Shown here one piece after another: positions 28,484 to 38,101 of a stretch of DNA of 64,000 nucleotides (the first letter of the stretch is position 1; each line of letters begins with the position of its first letter). A program made the position numbers and the translations under genes. This DNA is from Candidatus Iainarchaeum sp. (lineage in GTDB: Archaea; Iainarchaeota; Iainarchaeia; Iainarchaeales; GCA-2688035). The notes below the pieces were generated by a model, which ran no database searches, was not told where the DNA came from, and was given only the letters and a program-made list of their open reading frames with translations. The stretch lies in assembly GCA_002688035.1 (NCBI GenBank), contig NZBU01000002.1:24120-88119 (forward strand). Reading direction: 5' to 3'.

Positions 28484-29713
28484 ATGGAAAACGAAGATAT
28501 GAAGATTGTGATTGTTGGTCACGTAGACCACGGTAAGAGCACACTAATTGGAAGGCTTTTATTTGATACTGGGTCTCTCCCAGAATCGAAGATCGATGAA
28601 TTGAAGAGAACCTGCGAAGCTTTGGGTAGGGAACTGGAGTTTGGATTTGTAATGGATAGCTTGGAGGAAGAGCGCGACCAGGCAATAACCATTGACACAG
28701 CACAAACATTCTTCAAAACAGACAAACGAGATTATGTTATCATTGATGCGCCTGGACACAAAGAGTTCATAAAAAATATGATTACCGGGGCCTCCCTTGC
28801 ACAGGCAGCAATACTGCTTGTTGACGCAAAAGAAGGAGTGCAAGAACAGACTAAAAGGCACGCATACATTCTGAGTTTACTTGGAATGAAACAAGTTATT
28901 GTTGCAATAAACAAAATGGACTTGGTTGAATATAAGCAGGAGAGGTTCGAAGAAGTTAAGGGAGACGTTGAAAAGTTTTTAGAATCAATTGATGTAAAGC
29001 CCGAATATGTTATTCCTGTTTCGGCAAAAGAAGGGGACAATATTGCAAAGAAAGGCGAGAACATGAGTTGGTGGGCTGAGGATACAATCTTGCAGTCACT
29101 TGATTCTTTTATTGTTGAAAAGAGAGAAGCTTCAACAGCTCTGAGGTTTCCGGTGCAAGATGTTTACCATATTGATGGCAAGCGCATTGTTGCAGGGAGA
29201 ATTGAAAGTGGGAAAATTAGTGTTGGAGACAAAGTTGTTCTACAACCAACCAATATTGAGGCAACTGTGAAGACCATTGAAGTATTCATGGACGAGGACA
29301 GGAAAGAAGCTGGCGCAGGAGAATCAATTGGAATTACTACAGAGGAACCAATTTTTGCTGATAGAGGACAAGTTATTTGCACAAAAGAAGCTTTGCCAGG
29401 AATTGGGAACGAAGTAGAGGCAAACATTTTCTGGATGTCAAAAACTCCACTTGAAAAAGGCGAAAGGATTACATTGAAGTGCGCAACACAGGAAATTGCT
29501 TGCAGTGTTGCAGAAATTAGAAAGAAGTTTGATAGTAGTTCACTAGAACAGCTTGAAGAGAATGCTGAGCAGTTGAAAGAAACCGAGGTCGGAGAAGTTC
29601 TAATTAAAACTGACAAATCAATTGCATTTGATTCTTTCAATGATATTCAGGAGACAGGGCGCTTTGTGCTTGAGCGTGGAATGGATACTGTTGCAGGCGG
29701 GATAATAGACTAG
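28484..29713 (+). CDS. cysN: Sulfate adenylyltransferase subunit 1-like GTPase (CysN/EF-1A family)
   Basis: IVIVGHVDHGKSTLIGRLLFDTGSLPESKI...MDSLEEERDQAITIDTA...DAPGHKEFIKNMITGA...INKMDLV; no APS-kinase domain attached. Confidence 0.93.
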   Translation: MENEDMKIVIVGHVDHGKSTLIGRLLFDTGSLPESKIDELKRTCEALGRELEFGFVMDSLEEERDQAITIDTAQTFFKTDKRDYVIIDAPGHKEFIKNMITGASLAQAAILLVDAKEGVQEQTKRHAYILSLLGMKQVIVAINKMDLVEYKQERFEEVKGDVEKFLESIDVKPEYVIPVSAKEGDNIAKKGENMSWWAEDTILQSLDSFIVEKREASTALRFPVQDVYHIDGKRIVAGRIESGKISVGDKVVLQPTNIEATVKTIEVFMDEDRKEAGAGESIGITTEEPIFADRGQVICTKEALPGIGNEVEANIFWMSKTPLEKGERITLKCATQEIACSVAEIRKKFDSSSLEQLEENAEQLKETEVGEVLIKTDKSIAFDSFNDIQETGRFVLERGMDTVAGGIID

Positions 29714-29721
29714 GTGATAGC

Positions 29722-30432
29722 ATGACGATAATAATTGGAATTGACGGATTAGAGTATGAGTATGTCAAAGAGTTTGGCTGCAAAGACTTGATGCAGAAAA
29801 GTTTTGGTAAAACAAACATTGAAGAGTATGAGGAACCACGCACAATTGTTTTGTGGAGCTCTTTTTTGGCTGGGCAGAATCTTGAGGAAAAGATTGTTGC
29901 AATGGGCAACGAGAAAATGTGGGACTTTGCACTAAAACCGGAGGAAACTTTTTTCAAACACTTTGAATCCTTCAAAGCAGTTGATGTTCCAGGATACAAT
30001 TATGGAAGGGAGCAGCATGTGCTGGAAAGAGAGATGCTAAAAAAGTTTTTCGCTGAAGAAATTACTGTCGAGGAATTTGACAAGCCAGTTTTTGATTACC
30101 ATCGAAAATTAAAGGAGCAATTCTTCGAGGACTTGGAGAAAGACTATGACCTCCTGTTCTACTATTTTAATGCCGCAGATGTTCTCGGACACTTGAGCTT
30201 TGGAATGAAGAGTAAGATGAAGCTAATCTACCAAGACATGAATGATATTGCTGCGAAAGCCGCTGCTAAGGGAGAGCCAATGTTGATTCTCTCAGACCAC
30301 GGGATGAAATCTGTGGGCCGGTATGGGGATCATCAGGAAGGATATGGTTTCTGGTCAAACAGTTTGGGAAAAGATTTAGGAAATCCAAAGATAACAGAGC
30401 TCGCGGAATTTGTGGCAAATGAAATGAAGTAA
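29722..30432 (+). CDS. Compact alkaline-phosphatase-superfamily protein
   Basis: IIIGIDGLEYEYVKEF, EPRTIVLWSSFLAGQ, LFYYFNAADVLGHLSFG, LILSDHGMKSVGRYGDHQEGYGFWS; 236 aa only. Confidence 0.85.
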   Translation: MTIIIGIDGLEYEYVKEFGCKDLMQKSFGKTNIEEYEEPRTIVLWSSFLAGQNLEEKIVAMGNEKMWDFALKPEETFFKHFESFKAVDVPGYNYGREQHVLEREMLKKFFAEEITVEEFDKPVFDYHRKLKEQFFEDLEKDYDLLFYYFNAADVLGHLSFGMKSKMKLIYQDMNDIAAKAAAKGEPMLILSDHGMKSVGRYGDHQEGYGFWSNSLGKDLGNPKITELAEFVANEMK

Positions 30433-30535
30433 TGTCATTTGTTTTGAGCATTGTACCAATTTCATTAAATTAATAAACTAACCTTTTTCTTAAATAGATA
30501 AGCACAAAGAAAGCTTTTTTTTTGGTGTAAAAAAA

Positions 30536-31951
30536 ATGAATATTTCTTTTCTAAATCCACCATTCAGAGGAACCTATAACAGGGAAGTCAGGTTTCAAGC
30601 TGTAAGCCCGCAAAAAGCACTGCACCCGCCAATAATGCTAGGTTATGCTGCTGCTATTTGTAGGGATGCGGGACACAAAGTGGATTTAATTGATGCTCCT
30701 GCCCTCGAAATAACTTTTGACGAGACTATTGCAAAGCTCAAGGAGAATAGTCCTGACTATGTTGTAATGCTTACATCAACAGCATCTGTTGAAAGTGATG
30801 GAGGGTTTGCAGAGGCAATTGCAAGGGACACAGGAGCAAAGACCATTGTTGTTGGAAGCCATGCAACAGCAGTTCCAGAGGATACTCTCAATTACGGATT
30901 TGATATTGTCGCTCGAGGAGAATATGATTATACTATCAGAGATATTGCTTCCGGAAAAAAATTGGAAGAAATTGACGGGATCACTTTCAAAAAAGCAGGC
31001 AAACTTATACATAACAAAGATCGTTCTCTCATCCAAAATTTAGATGAATTACCTTTCCCTGCAATAGAATTCCTTCCAAACGAAAAATATTATTCTGCAC
31101 TCTACAAGAATCCATTCACATTTATTTTAGCAGGGAGAGGTTGCCCACACGGGTGCATTTACTGTGCCGGACCACAACTAATGTCAGGTAGGGGCTATAG
31201 ATTTAGAAGTGTTAAAAACGTTGTAGCAGAAATGAAGGATAGAAAAAAACGTTTTAACCTCAAGAGTATTTTGTTCAACGATGACACGCTCAATGTTAAC
31301 AAAAAGCACATCCTCGAATTATGCGACCTCATCATTAAAGAGAAAGTTGACTTGCCCTGGGCTGCATACAGCAGAGTTGATTCTGTTGACGCAGAAATTG
31401 CAGAAGCAATGAAGAAAGCAGGCTGCTTTTTAGTCAAAATCGGTTTCGAGTCAGGCTGCGACGAGCAACTCAAGACCATGAAGAAGGGCGCAAGAGCTAC
31501 GATAGAGCAAGCAAGAAAAGCTGCAAAGTATTTCAAGGATGCCGGAATACAGATTCATGGAACATTTGTTTTCGGAATGCCTGGAGAAACTGTTGAGAGC
31601 ATTAGAAAGAGCATTGCGCTTGCAAAAGAACTGGATTTAGATTTTGTGCAGTTCAGTGTTGCACAACCATATCCTGGAACAGAATTCTACCAGTACTTGG
31701 AGAAAAATGGTTTCATGAAGTTTGAGAAATGGAGCGACTACTTGGATGAAAAGGGCTGCATTGAACCAATTTTCGAATACCCTAATTTGAGCAAAGAGGA
31801 AATGGAAGGTTTGCTCAAAGAAGCTTACAGAGAATATTATCTAAGACCGCATTACATTGCAAAGGCAATAAAGCAAAGACTTACAAACTGGAACTTATTC
31901 AAAACAAGTTTGAGAAGTGCCTGGAGTCTTTTGCAGTACATTAAAGATTAG
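30536..31951 (+). CDS. B12-binding domain radical SAM protein
   Basis: PPIMLGYAAAICRDAGHKVDLIDAPA; IVVGSHATAVPE; ILAGRGCPHGCIYCAGPQLM. Confidence 0.94.
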   Translation: MNISFLNPPFRGTYNREVRFQAVSPQKALHPPIMLGYAAAICRDAGHKVDLIDAPALEITFDETIAKLKENSPDYVVMLTSTASVESDGGFAEAIARDTGAKTIVVGSHATAVPEDTLNYGFDIVARGEYDYTIRDIASGKKLEEIDGITFKKAGKLIHNKDRSLIQNLDELPFPAIEFLPNEKYYSALYKNPFTFILAGRGCPHGCIYCAGPQLMSGRGYRFRSVKNVVAEMKDRKKRFNLKSILFNDDTLNVNKKHILELCDLIIKEKVDLPWAAYSRVDSVDAEIAEAMKKAGCFLVKIGFESGCDEQLKTMKKGARATIEQARKAAKYFKDAGIQIHGTFVFGMPGETVESIRKSIALAKELDLDFVQFSVAQPYPGTEFYQYLEKNGFMKFEKWSDYLDEKGCIEPIFEYPNLSKEEMEGLLKEAYREYYLRPHYIAKAIKQRLTNWNLFKTSLRSAWSLLQYIKD

Positions 31952-31955
31952 GTGA

Positions 31956-33116
31956 TTGACCTTGAAAAAAATCTGTTTACTTTCAACAAATCTCACATTT
32001 GAGGGAAACGTTGTATTCTATTTAGCCAGACTTCTCTCCGAGAATGGTTTTAATGTAACTCTTGTAGCGCCACATGGCAAAGGACTTGATCGAAGGGAGA
32101 GTGTAGATGGCATTAAGATAAAAAGATTCCACTATTGCCTCCCTAGTTTTGAAACACTTGCACTGGGCTCAGGAATTCCCGAAAACCTAAAGAGAAATCC
32201 ATTGAACTGGCTGCTTGTACCCTGGTTCATGCTCGCGCTATCTTTGAAAGCTATTATTGAGGCGAGAAAGTGTGACGTGCTTCACGCGCACTGGTTGCCA
32301 GCCGGAATAGCAGCGCTCCCTGCAAAGTATTTGTTGGAAAAACCAGTTGTTCTAACTCTGCATGGCAGCGATGTTAGGAACAAGTCTCCCGGAATTGTAG
32401 GATTTTTCCTTAGAAGATTTGACGCGATAATTACTGGGCACGACGAACTGCTTGCAATTGTAAAGAAAAGTGCTCCAAAAAAGAGTCATCTGATTAGGAA
32501 TGCTGTTGACTTCAGTGCATTGGACAAAATACTTTCAAAGCTGGCTGCAAAGAAGAGACTTGGAGTTGGTGGAAAGACTGTAATGTTTGTTGGTAGAATT
32601 AACAACATCAAACGCCCACTGGATTTTATAAAAGCTATTCCAATTGTTCTGAAGAAACGAAAGGATGTAAAGTTTGTTTTGGTTGGAGACGGACCTTTGG
32701 AAGAAGAGTGTAAAGAATTGGCAAGAGAACTTGGAATCGAGAAAAATGTGATTTTCACTGGCAGGATTAAGGACACTTTCAATCATTTAGCCGCCGCCGA
32801 GGTCTTTACTGCTCTAAGCGATTTTGAGAATGCCTTCTCTGTTTCATTGGTTGAAGCAATGCTTGCATCCGTTCCCTGTGTTATAACAAAGGCAGGCACT
32901 ACAGAGAAATTCTTCTCACACAAAAAGGACTGTATGTTAATACCGTCAAAGAATCCAGAAGAATTAGCTAAGGCAATTCTTTTCCTAATTGAAAATAACG
33001 CTAAAGCTAAACAAATTGGTATAGTTGGAAAAGAACTTGCCGAAAAACTTGGGTTTGGAAAAGAGAGTATTATTAACCAGACCTTAGAAATATATGATAG
33101 GGTGTTGCAAAAATGA
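31956..33116 (+). CDS. Glycosyltransferase family 4
   Basis: VLTLHGSDVRN, VMFVGRINNIKRPLDFIKAIP, VGDGPLEEECKELARELGIEKNVIFTGRI; TTG start. Confidence 0.93.
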   Translation: MTLKKICLLSTNLTFEGNVVFYLARLLSENGFNVTLVAPHGKGLDRRESVDGIKIKRFHYCLPSFETLALGSGIPENLKRNPLNWLLVPWFMLALSLKAIIEARKCDVLHAHWLPAGIAALPAKYLLEKPVVLTLHGSDVRNKSPGIVGFFLRRFDAIITGHDELLAIVKKSAPKKSHLIRNAVDFSALDKILSKLAAKKRLGVGGKTVMFVGRINNIKRPLDFIKAIPIVLKKRKDVKFVLVGDGPLEEECKELARELGIEKNVIFTGRIKDTFNHLAAAEVFTALSDFENAFSVSLVEAMLASVPCVITKAGTTEKFFSHKKDCMLIPSKNPEELAKAILFLIENNAKAKQIGIVGKELAEKLGFGKESIINQTLEIYDRVLQK

Positions 33117-34114
33117 AGATTGCTGTTATTGGTTGCGGCCATTGGGGTCCAAACCTTGTGAGAAACTTTGCTTCAATTGAAAGCGTAGACAAGGTTGTCG
33201 CAGTTGATAGTAATGATGAAGCTCTTTCAAAAATTGATAAAAGTAGTGGCAAGATTGAATTAAAAAAAGACGCTTTAAAGGCAATAGAAGACAGTAGCAT
33301 TAATGCAATTGTTGTTGCAACTCCACCGGAAACACATTTTGATTTGGCAAAGAAAGCATTGGAACAGAACAAGCATGTTTTTGTAGAAAAGCCCCTTGCA
33401 TTAAATTCAAAGGATTCAGAAGAACTAATCGCTTTAGCCGACGAGAAAAAGCTTACTTTAATGGTTGGGCATTTGATGCTTTACCACCCTGCAATAAAAA
33501 AGCTAAAGGAACTTGTGGATAGTGGAGAGCTTGGAGATATCTGCTATGCTTACAGTTGGAGATTAAACCTTGGGTTATACCAGAGAAACATGAATGTTTT
33601 ATGGGATCTAGGACCTCATGACATTTCAATGCTTCTTTTTTTAATGCAAAAAAATCCATTGGAAGCAAACTGTTCAGGAAGATCCTTCTTTGGAAACCGG
33701 CAAGAAGACGTTATATTTGGAAATCTCTCATTCGAAGGAGATATTTTCTGCAATATGCATTTGAGCTGGCTTGACCCACTAAAAGTTAGAAAAATGGTTT
33801 TGGTTGGAAGCAAGAAGATGGCTGTTTTTGATGATATGCACGAGCAAAAGCTAAGGCTCTTTGACAAGGGCGTTGTTTCACAGAAATATTTTGAGAACAT
33901 AGAGGAATGGAAGTTAGGATACAAGACAGGGGAAACAATCGCGCCTAAAATTGAAGATGGCGAGCCTTTGAACATTGAATGCAATCATTTTGTTGAATGC
34001 ATTGAAACCGGAAAGACGCCTTTGAGCGATGGCCGAAACGGATTAGAAGTTGTAAAGGTTTTAGAGGCAATGCAGAACTCTCTTGAAAAGAAGGGAGAGA
34101 ACGTTTCAGTTTAA
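33113..34114 (+). CDS. Gfo/Idh/MocA family oxidoreductase
   Basis: KIAVIGCGHWGPNLVRNFASI...NAIVVATPPETHFDLAKKALEQNKHVFVEKPLAL...WDLGPHDISMLLFLM. Confidence 0.95.
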   Translation: MKIAVIGCGHWGPNLVRNFASIESVDKVVAVDSNDEALSKIDKSSGKIELKKDALKAIEDSSINAIVVATPPETHFDLAKKALEQNKHVFVEKPLALNSKDSEELIALADEKKLTLMVGHLMLYHPAIKKLKELVDSGELGDICYAYSWRLNLGLYQRNMNVLWDLGPHDISMLLFLMQKNPLEANCSGRSFFGNRQEDVIFGNLSFEGDIFCNMHLSWLDPLKVRKMVLVGSKKMAVFDDMHEQKLRLFDKGVVSQKYFENIEEWKLGYKTGETIAPKIEDGEPLNIECNHFVECIETGKTPLSDGRNGLEVVKVLEAMQNSLEKKGENVSV

Positions 34115-35497
34115 CTTTTTCTTTGAAAAAAAGCTTGCTGCACCAGATGCAAATTGTAAAACTTTTCCAATGCCACCGCGAGCATATCCATCTCTAATAG
34201 TGTTTAGGAAAATTGTTGGATTAGTTACTCTTGGAAAAATCTGTAGCCATTTCCTTGCCTTAAGCAAATCCTCTTTTGTTAGGGGTGGGACTACCATCAA
34301 TGGCTCGTAGTAACTTGGGGACATCCAGTAGTTCTCCGGCTTATCTTCTACTTTTAACCATCCGTTCTTCTTTGTCTGATCGTAAAGCTCTGTTCCAGGA
34401 TAAGGAATTGGGAAAAGAACATTGTAATTCCAAGGCTTTAGTTCCACAATGAAATCTTTCAATTCTTTAAGCGTTTGTTTTGTTTCCCCTGGCAGTCCAA
34501 TTATAAAAGGAGTGACAACAGGAATCCCTATCTTCTGCGTGAGCTTTACAGCCCTTAGAACTTCTTCTTTGTCCTGGCTTTTATGCATGTTTTTCAGTAT
34601 CTCGTCACTAATGTGTTCGATGCCATAAAAAATTCTGTCACAACCGGTTTCCTTCATCCTTTTGAGCAACTCTGGCTGGGCACTTTCAACTCTACTGTCA
34701 CAGTGCCAAGTAAAGTTTAAGCCGCGTTTCTCTATCTCGTCACAAAAGCCAAAAACATAATTCTTGTCAATCGTAAAGTTCTGATCAGGAAACCCAATGC
34801 TTTTGAAGCCATACTTGTTTACAAGCAATTCAACTTCATCGGCTGTCTGCTCTGGTTTTTTGCTTCTCCACTTGCTATGTCCCCAAAAACAAAAAGTGCA
34901 TTGAAAAGGACAACCGCGAGATGAAATCAAAAGCGCGTCGCGCTTTACATAACTGTCCATTGGAGCAAGTTCAAAAGCTGGGAGAGGAAGCTCACTATAA
35001 TCATGCGGCTTTGTAAGCTTCTTTTCAACTGCTTTACCCTGTTCCCTAAAAGCAATCCCACTAATGTTTGAAAAGTCTTTTCCTTTTTCAATAGCTGAAG
35101 CAATTTTCTTTAGAACAAATTCGCGATCATCCAAAGCAATAGCATCAATATACAAAAACCTTTCAAGAACCTGTGTTGTAAGAATTGGCGGATTTAGAAC
35201 AAGGACTGTTGCAATACCTTTTGCTTTCGCAAATTCCAAAATCGGTATGTCCTTCAAATAGCTGTAAGAAGTACTCCACACCACAATCATTTCTGGTTTG
35301 AAGGAATTGGTTTCTTTTTGTACTGCTTCCCTTGAAAGCCCTAATGCTTTTGCATCCAAAAGCTTTACTTCAAAGCTTTGTTTCAGAGAACCCGCAGTGT
35401 TGATTATTTCATAGGGCATTAGGTTAACCGGATTAAATCCGTCACAGCATGGCTCACTAATTATTGGTGAGTTTGGAAAAACAAGCAATACCTTCAT
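34106..35497 (-). CDS. B12-binding domain radical SAM protein
   Basis: Internal start MKVLLVFPNSPIISEPCCDGFNP; LISSRGCPFQCTFCFWGHSKWR; convergent 9-nt overlap with the Gfo/Idh gene. Confidence 0.92.
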   Translation of the reverse strand: MKVLLVFPNSPIISEPCCDGFNPVNLMPYEIINTAGSLKQSFEVKLLDAKALGLSREAVQKETNSFKPEMIVVWSTSYSYLKDIPILEFAKAKGIATVLVLNPPILTTQVLERFLYIDAIALDDREFVLKKIASAIEKGKDFSNISGIAFREQGKAVEKKLTKPHDYSELPLPAFELAPMDSYVKRDALLISSRGCPFQCTFCFWGHSKWRSKKPEQTADEVELLVNKYGFKSIGFPDQNFTIDKNYVFGFCDEIEKRGLNFTWHCDSRVESAQPELLKRMKETGCDRIFYGIEHISDEILKNMHKSQDKEEVLRAVKLTQKIGIPVVTPFIIGLPGETKQTLKELKDFIVELKPWNYNVLFPIPYPGTELYDQTKKNGWLKVEDKPENYWMSPSYYEPLMVVPPLTKEDLLKARKWLQIFPRVTNPTIFLNTIRDGYARGGIGKVLQFASGAASFFSKKKLN

Positions 35498-35565
35498 AAG
35501 AAAAATTAGAGGCTGGAAGCATTTAAAATGCTTTTTTTGCGAGGATTGCACCAAAAAGCTTGGGT

Positions 35566-36189
35566 TTAAAGTAGTCCCTGATCAATAGCTTCTTTTAGGT
35601 TCTCAACAAGGTAATCTGGTTTAAGCATTTCCAGAACTGCTTTTCTTCGCATCCCGGAATTAACCGCAATACATTTTATTTTGTGTTCTTGCGCGATTCG
35701 CACTTCTACCTCGGTGTCTCCAACAATAATTGAGTTTGAAGGGTCAAAGCCAGGAATCACATCAAGTTTTTCTTCCTTTTCCTCTGAAACAATCACTTGG
35801 TCAAAGAAGTCTGCAATTTGTTTCTCCTCAATCTCTTTATGAAGCTCTTTTTTGTTGGAGCGTGCCGTCCAAAGAACAATAGTGTGCTTTTCCTTTAGTC
35901 TTTTGAGACAGTCGATTGAGAAATCAAACAATTTGTCCTGGGATAAGTATTCCTGCGTTTCGATTAACTCAAGTCTTCTTTGCAAATACTCCTCAGTATT
36001 TTCCCCAAGCAAGGGTGTGACAAATTCTGACTCTTTAACCGGCTTTCTTTTGAGATCGCGGTATTCTTCATAGTCAAGGGGAGTTGCACCATACTCTTCA
36101 AACAAATCTTTATGGATTGCGTAAAGCCTTGGCATTGGATCCACCAATACTCCATCAAAGTCTAGGATAACTAGGATTTTCTCACCCAC
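35566..36189 (-). CDS. HAD family hydrolase
   Basis: ILVILDFDGVLVDPMPRLYA, VLWTARSNKKEL, IIVGDTEVEVRIAQ; probable GTG start at 36189 overlapping the next gene. Confidence 0.85.
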   Translation of the reverse strand: MGEKILVILDFDGVLVDPMPRLYAIHKDLFEEYGATPLDYEEYRDLKRKPVKESEFVTPLLGENTEEYLQRRLELIETQEYLSQDKLFDFSIDCLKRLKEKHTIVLWTARSNKKELHKEIEEKQIADFFDQVIVSEEKEEKLDVIPGFDPSNSIIVGDTEVEVRIAQEHKIKCIAVNSGMRRKAVLEMLKPDYLVENLKEAIDQGLL

Positions 36190-37037
36190 ACAATCTGTTT
36201 TCCAAGCCCGTCTGCAATACTGGTTTTTGGTTCCCATTCAAGCTCGCTTCTTGCCTTGGAGATATCTACTGTAATTTTGGGTTCTGGTTCCTTGCTTTCT
36301 GAAAACGATATTTTTGAACTGCTTTTGCTTAGCTCAACAATCTTTTCTACAATCTCTTTAATTGAAACTGTTTTACCGCTTGCAATGCAGTACACTCTCT
36401 TGCCAACAAGCAATGCGCTTTTGATTGCTTCAACACAGTCCCCTATCCACAAATAATCTTTTTCCATTGAACCATTGCCATTAATTTCAATTGGCTTGTT
36501 TTCAAGCGCAAGGCTAATTGTGTTGGGAATTAGTCCCGCCGCTTTCTGTCCTGGACCGTAAACAGATGTTGCTCTAAGCACAACAAGTTTCTCACTGTTC
36601 TGTGAGACTATTTCTTCAAGAATCTGTTCGTCCTCAAGCTTTGTTTTTCCGTAAAGCGAGTTTGGTTCAAGCGCTGTTTCCTCATCCAACTCGATTGATT
36701 TGGTTAAATCATATACAACTGTTCCGCTTAGAAAGAGAAACTTTTTTAGCGCGCCAGTCTTAACGGCTGCTTCGGCAAGGTTTTTTGTGAACTCCTTATC
36801 TTCTTCGCATTTTTGCTGGTCAAACTCCTGGTTCTTGTGAAATGGAGTTGCAGCTGCAAGGTGAGCAATAAATTCAACTCCCTCCAGCTCTAATGCAAGC
36901 GATTCTTTAGGAAGAGTGTGTGAAATTACCTTTACCACTGCGCCCTCAAGCTCCAATGCTTCAACTAGGTTTGAGCCAATAAATCCGCTGGCCCCGGTTA
37001 CTGCAACAATTTTGCCTTCTAGGCTTTCGGTTTGCAT
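36171..37037 (-). CDS. NAD-dependent epimerase/dehydratase (extended SDR)
   Basis: IVAVTGASGFIGSNLVEALELEG, SLYGKTKLEDEQI YxxxK, VLRATSVYGPGQ. Confidence 0.92.
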   Translation of the reverse strand: MQTESLEGKIVAVTGASGFIGSNLVEALELEGAVVKVISHTLPKESLALELEGVEFIAHLAAATPFHKNQEFDQQKCEEDKEFTKNLAEAAVKTGALKKFLFLSGTVVYDLTKSIELDEETALEPNSLYGKTKLEDEQILEEIVSQNSEKLVVLRATSVYGPGQKAAGLIPNTISLALENKPIEINGNGSMEKDYLWIGDCVEAIKSALLVGKRVYCIASGKTVSIKEIVEKIVELSKSSSKISFSESKEPEPKITVDISKARSELEWEPKTSIADGLGKQIVWVRKS

Positions 37038-38101
37038 ACTCTTTTTAGCCTCTCATCTAGTTCTGTTTGTGCAGCATCAATTATTTTCATGTCGGTTAGA
37101 ATGGGCAAAAAATCAACGCCTCTAATCCAAGCAAGGTCATCTTTCAAAGGATTGATTTTTTTCTTGATTTCAGGAATCTTTTCACCAAAAGCTAGCTTTG
37201 TGAAAATGTATGGCATGTTCAAACCTGCTTGTGTGAAAAACTCGTGTGTTGTAAAGAATCTTGCAATGTTTATCTCGGTTGGGTTTGGTATACCCTTACC
37301 ATCAAATGTTAAGTCAACGGCAAAGATTCCATTTGGCTCTTTGTCGACTGCAAAAATCGTTTTTTGCGCTATATCATCCAGGCTTTGGTCTGAAACTGTT
37401 TGACCTGTCCCGGTTATTCCGCTTATTCCGCTTGGAGCAAGCTTTCCCATCTCCCAGTAAACCCTCTTCCTACTTTGCGCAACTACTAGTTCTCCGTCCT
37501 TCCAAATTGAAAGCCAGGTTATTGATTGTGGTTGTAGGCATTCTGCAGCAGTGAATTTTCCCCAACCCTGCTTGAAGTTAATCCATGCCTTGGCTTGTTT
37601 AAAGTCTGTTGCCGGAAAGCTTCCCCGGCCACCAGCTCCACTAATTTCACGAATCCAAATCTTACCATCATACTTTTCTAATGCCTTCTCCAGGTCCTTT
37701 TCATCGTTTAGCATCATTGTTTCAGGCACAACTATTCCTGCCTTTTTCCAATGTTCATAGCTCTGCATTTTGTCTTGGCAAATCTCAACTGTTTTGTGTT
37801 TTGGGAAGAAGATACTTGCATTCAGTTTGTCTCTCTCCCTTGAAACCACTTCAATTTCAGTATCATTTTGAACATGCATGAATCCAATATCGGATTGCTT
37901 GATTATATCATTCAATACATCAATGTAGCCTTCTTTTGAAGCCCATGGAACAAGATATCTTTCATCAACCTCTGCTCTTTGCAAATAATATTTGTCTGCG
38001 TCTGTTCCAATCAAGTGAAACTCTTCAGGAGACGCTCTTAAAGATCGCGTAAAGTTTACTGCAGGTGAGCCGCCGGCTCCAAGGATCATCATTTTCTTCA
38101 T
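37019..38101 (-). CDS. ATP-grasp protein (carbamoyl-phosphate synthase large-subunit-like)
   Basis: MMILGAGGSPAVNFTRSLRAS...KIWIREISGAGGRGSFPATDF...IFAVDLTFDGKGIPNPTEINIARFFTT. Confidence 0.82.
   Translation of the reverse strand: MKKMMILGAGGSPAVNFTRSLRASPEEFHLIGTDADKYYLQRAEVDERYLVPWASKEGYIDVLNDIIKQSDIGFMHVQNDTEIEVVSRERDKLNASIFFPKHKTVEICQDKMQSYEHWKKAGIVVPETMMLNDEKDLEKALEKYDGKIWIREISGAGGRGSFPATDFKQAKAWINFKQGWGKFTAAECLQPQSITWLSIWKDGELVVAQSRKRVYWEMGKLAPSGISGITGTGQTVSDQSLDDIAQKTIFAVDKEPNGIFAVDLTFDGKGIPNPTEINIARFFTTHEFFTQAGLNMPYIFTKLAFGEKIPEIKKKINPLKDDLAWIRGVDFLPILTDMKIIDAAQTELDERLKRVCKPKA

Noticed and set aside
29164-29640. 158-aa minus-strand ORF
   Set aside because: It is a shadow ORF opposite cysN, Ser/Phe-rich, with no motifs.
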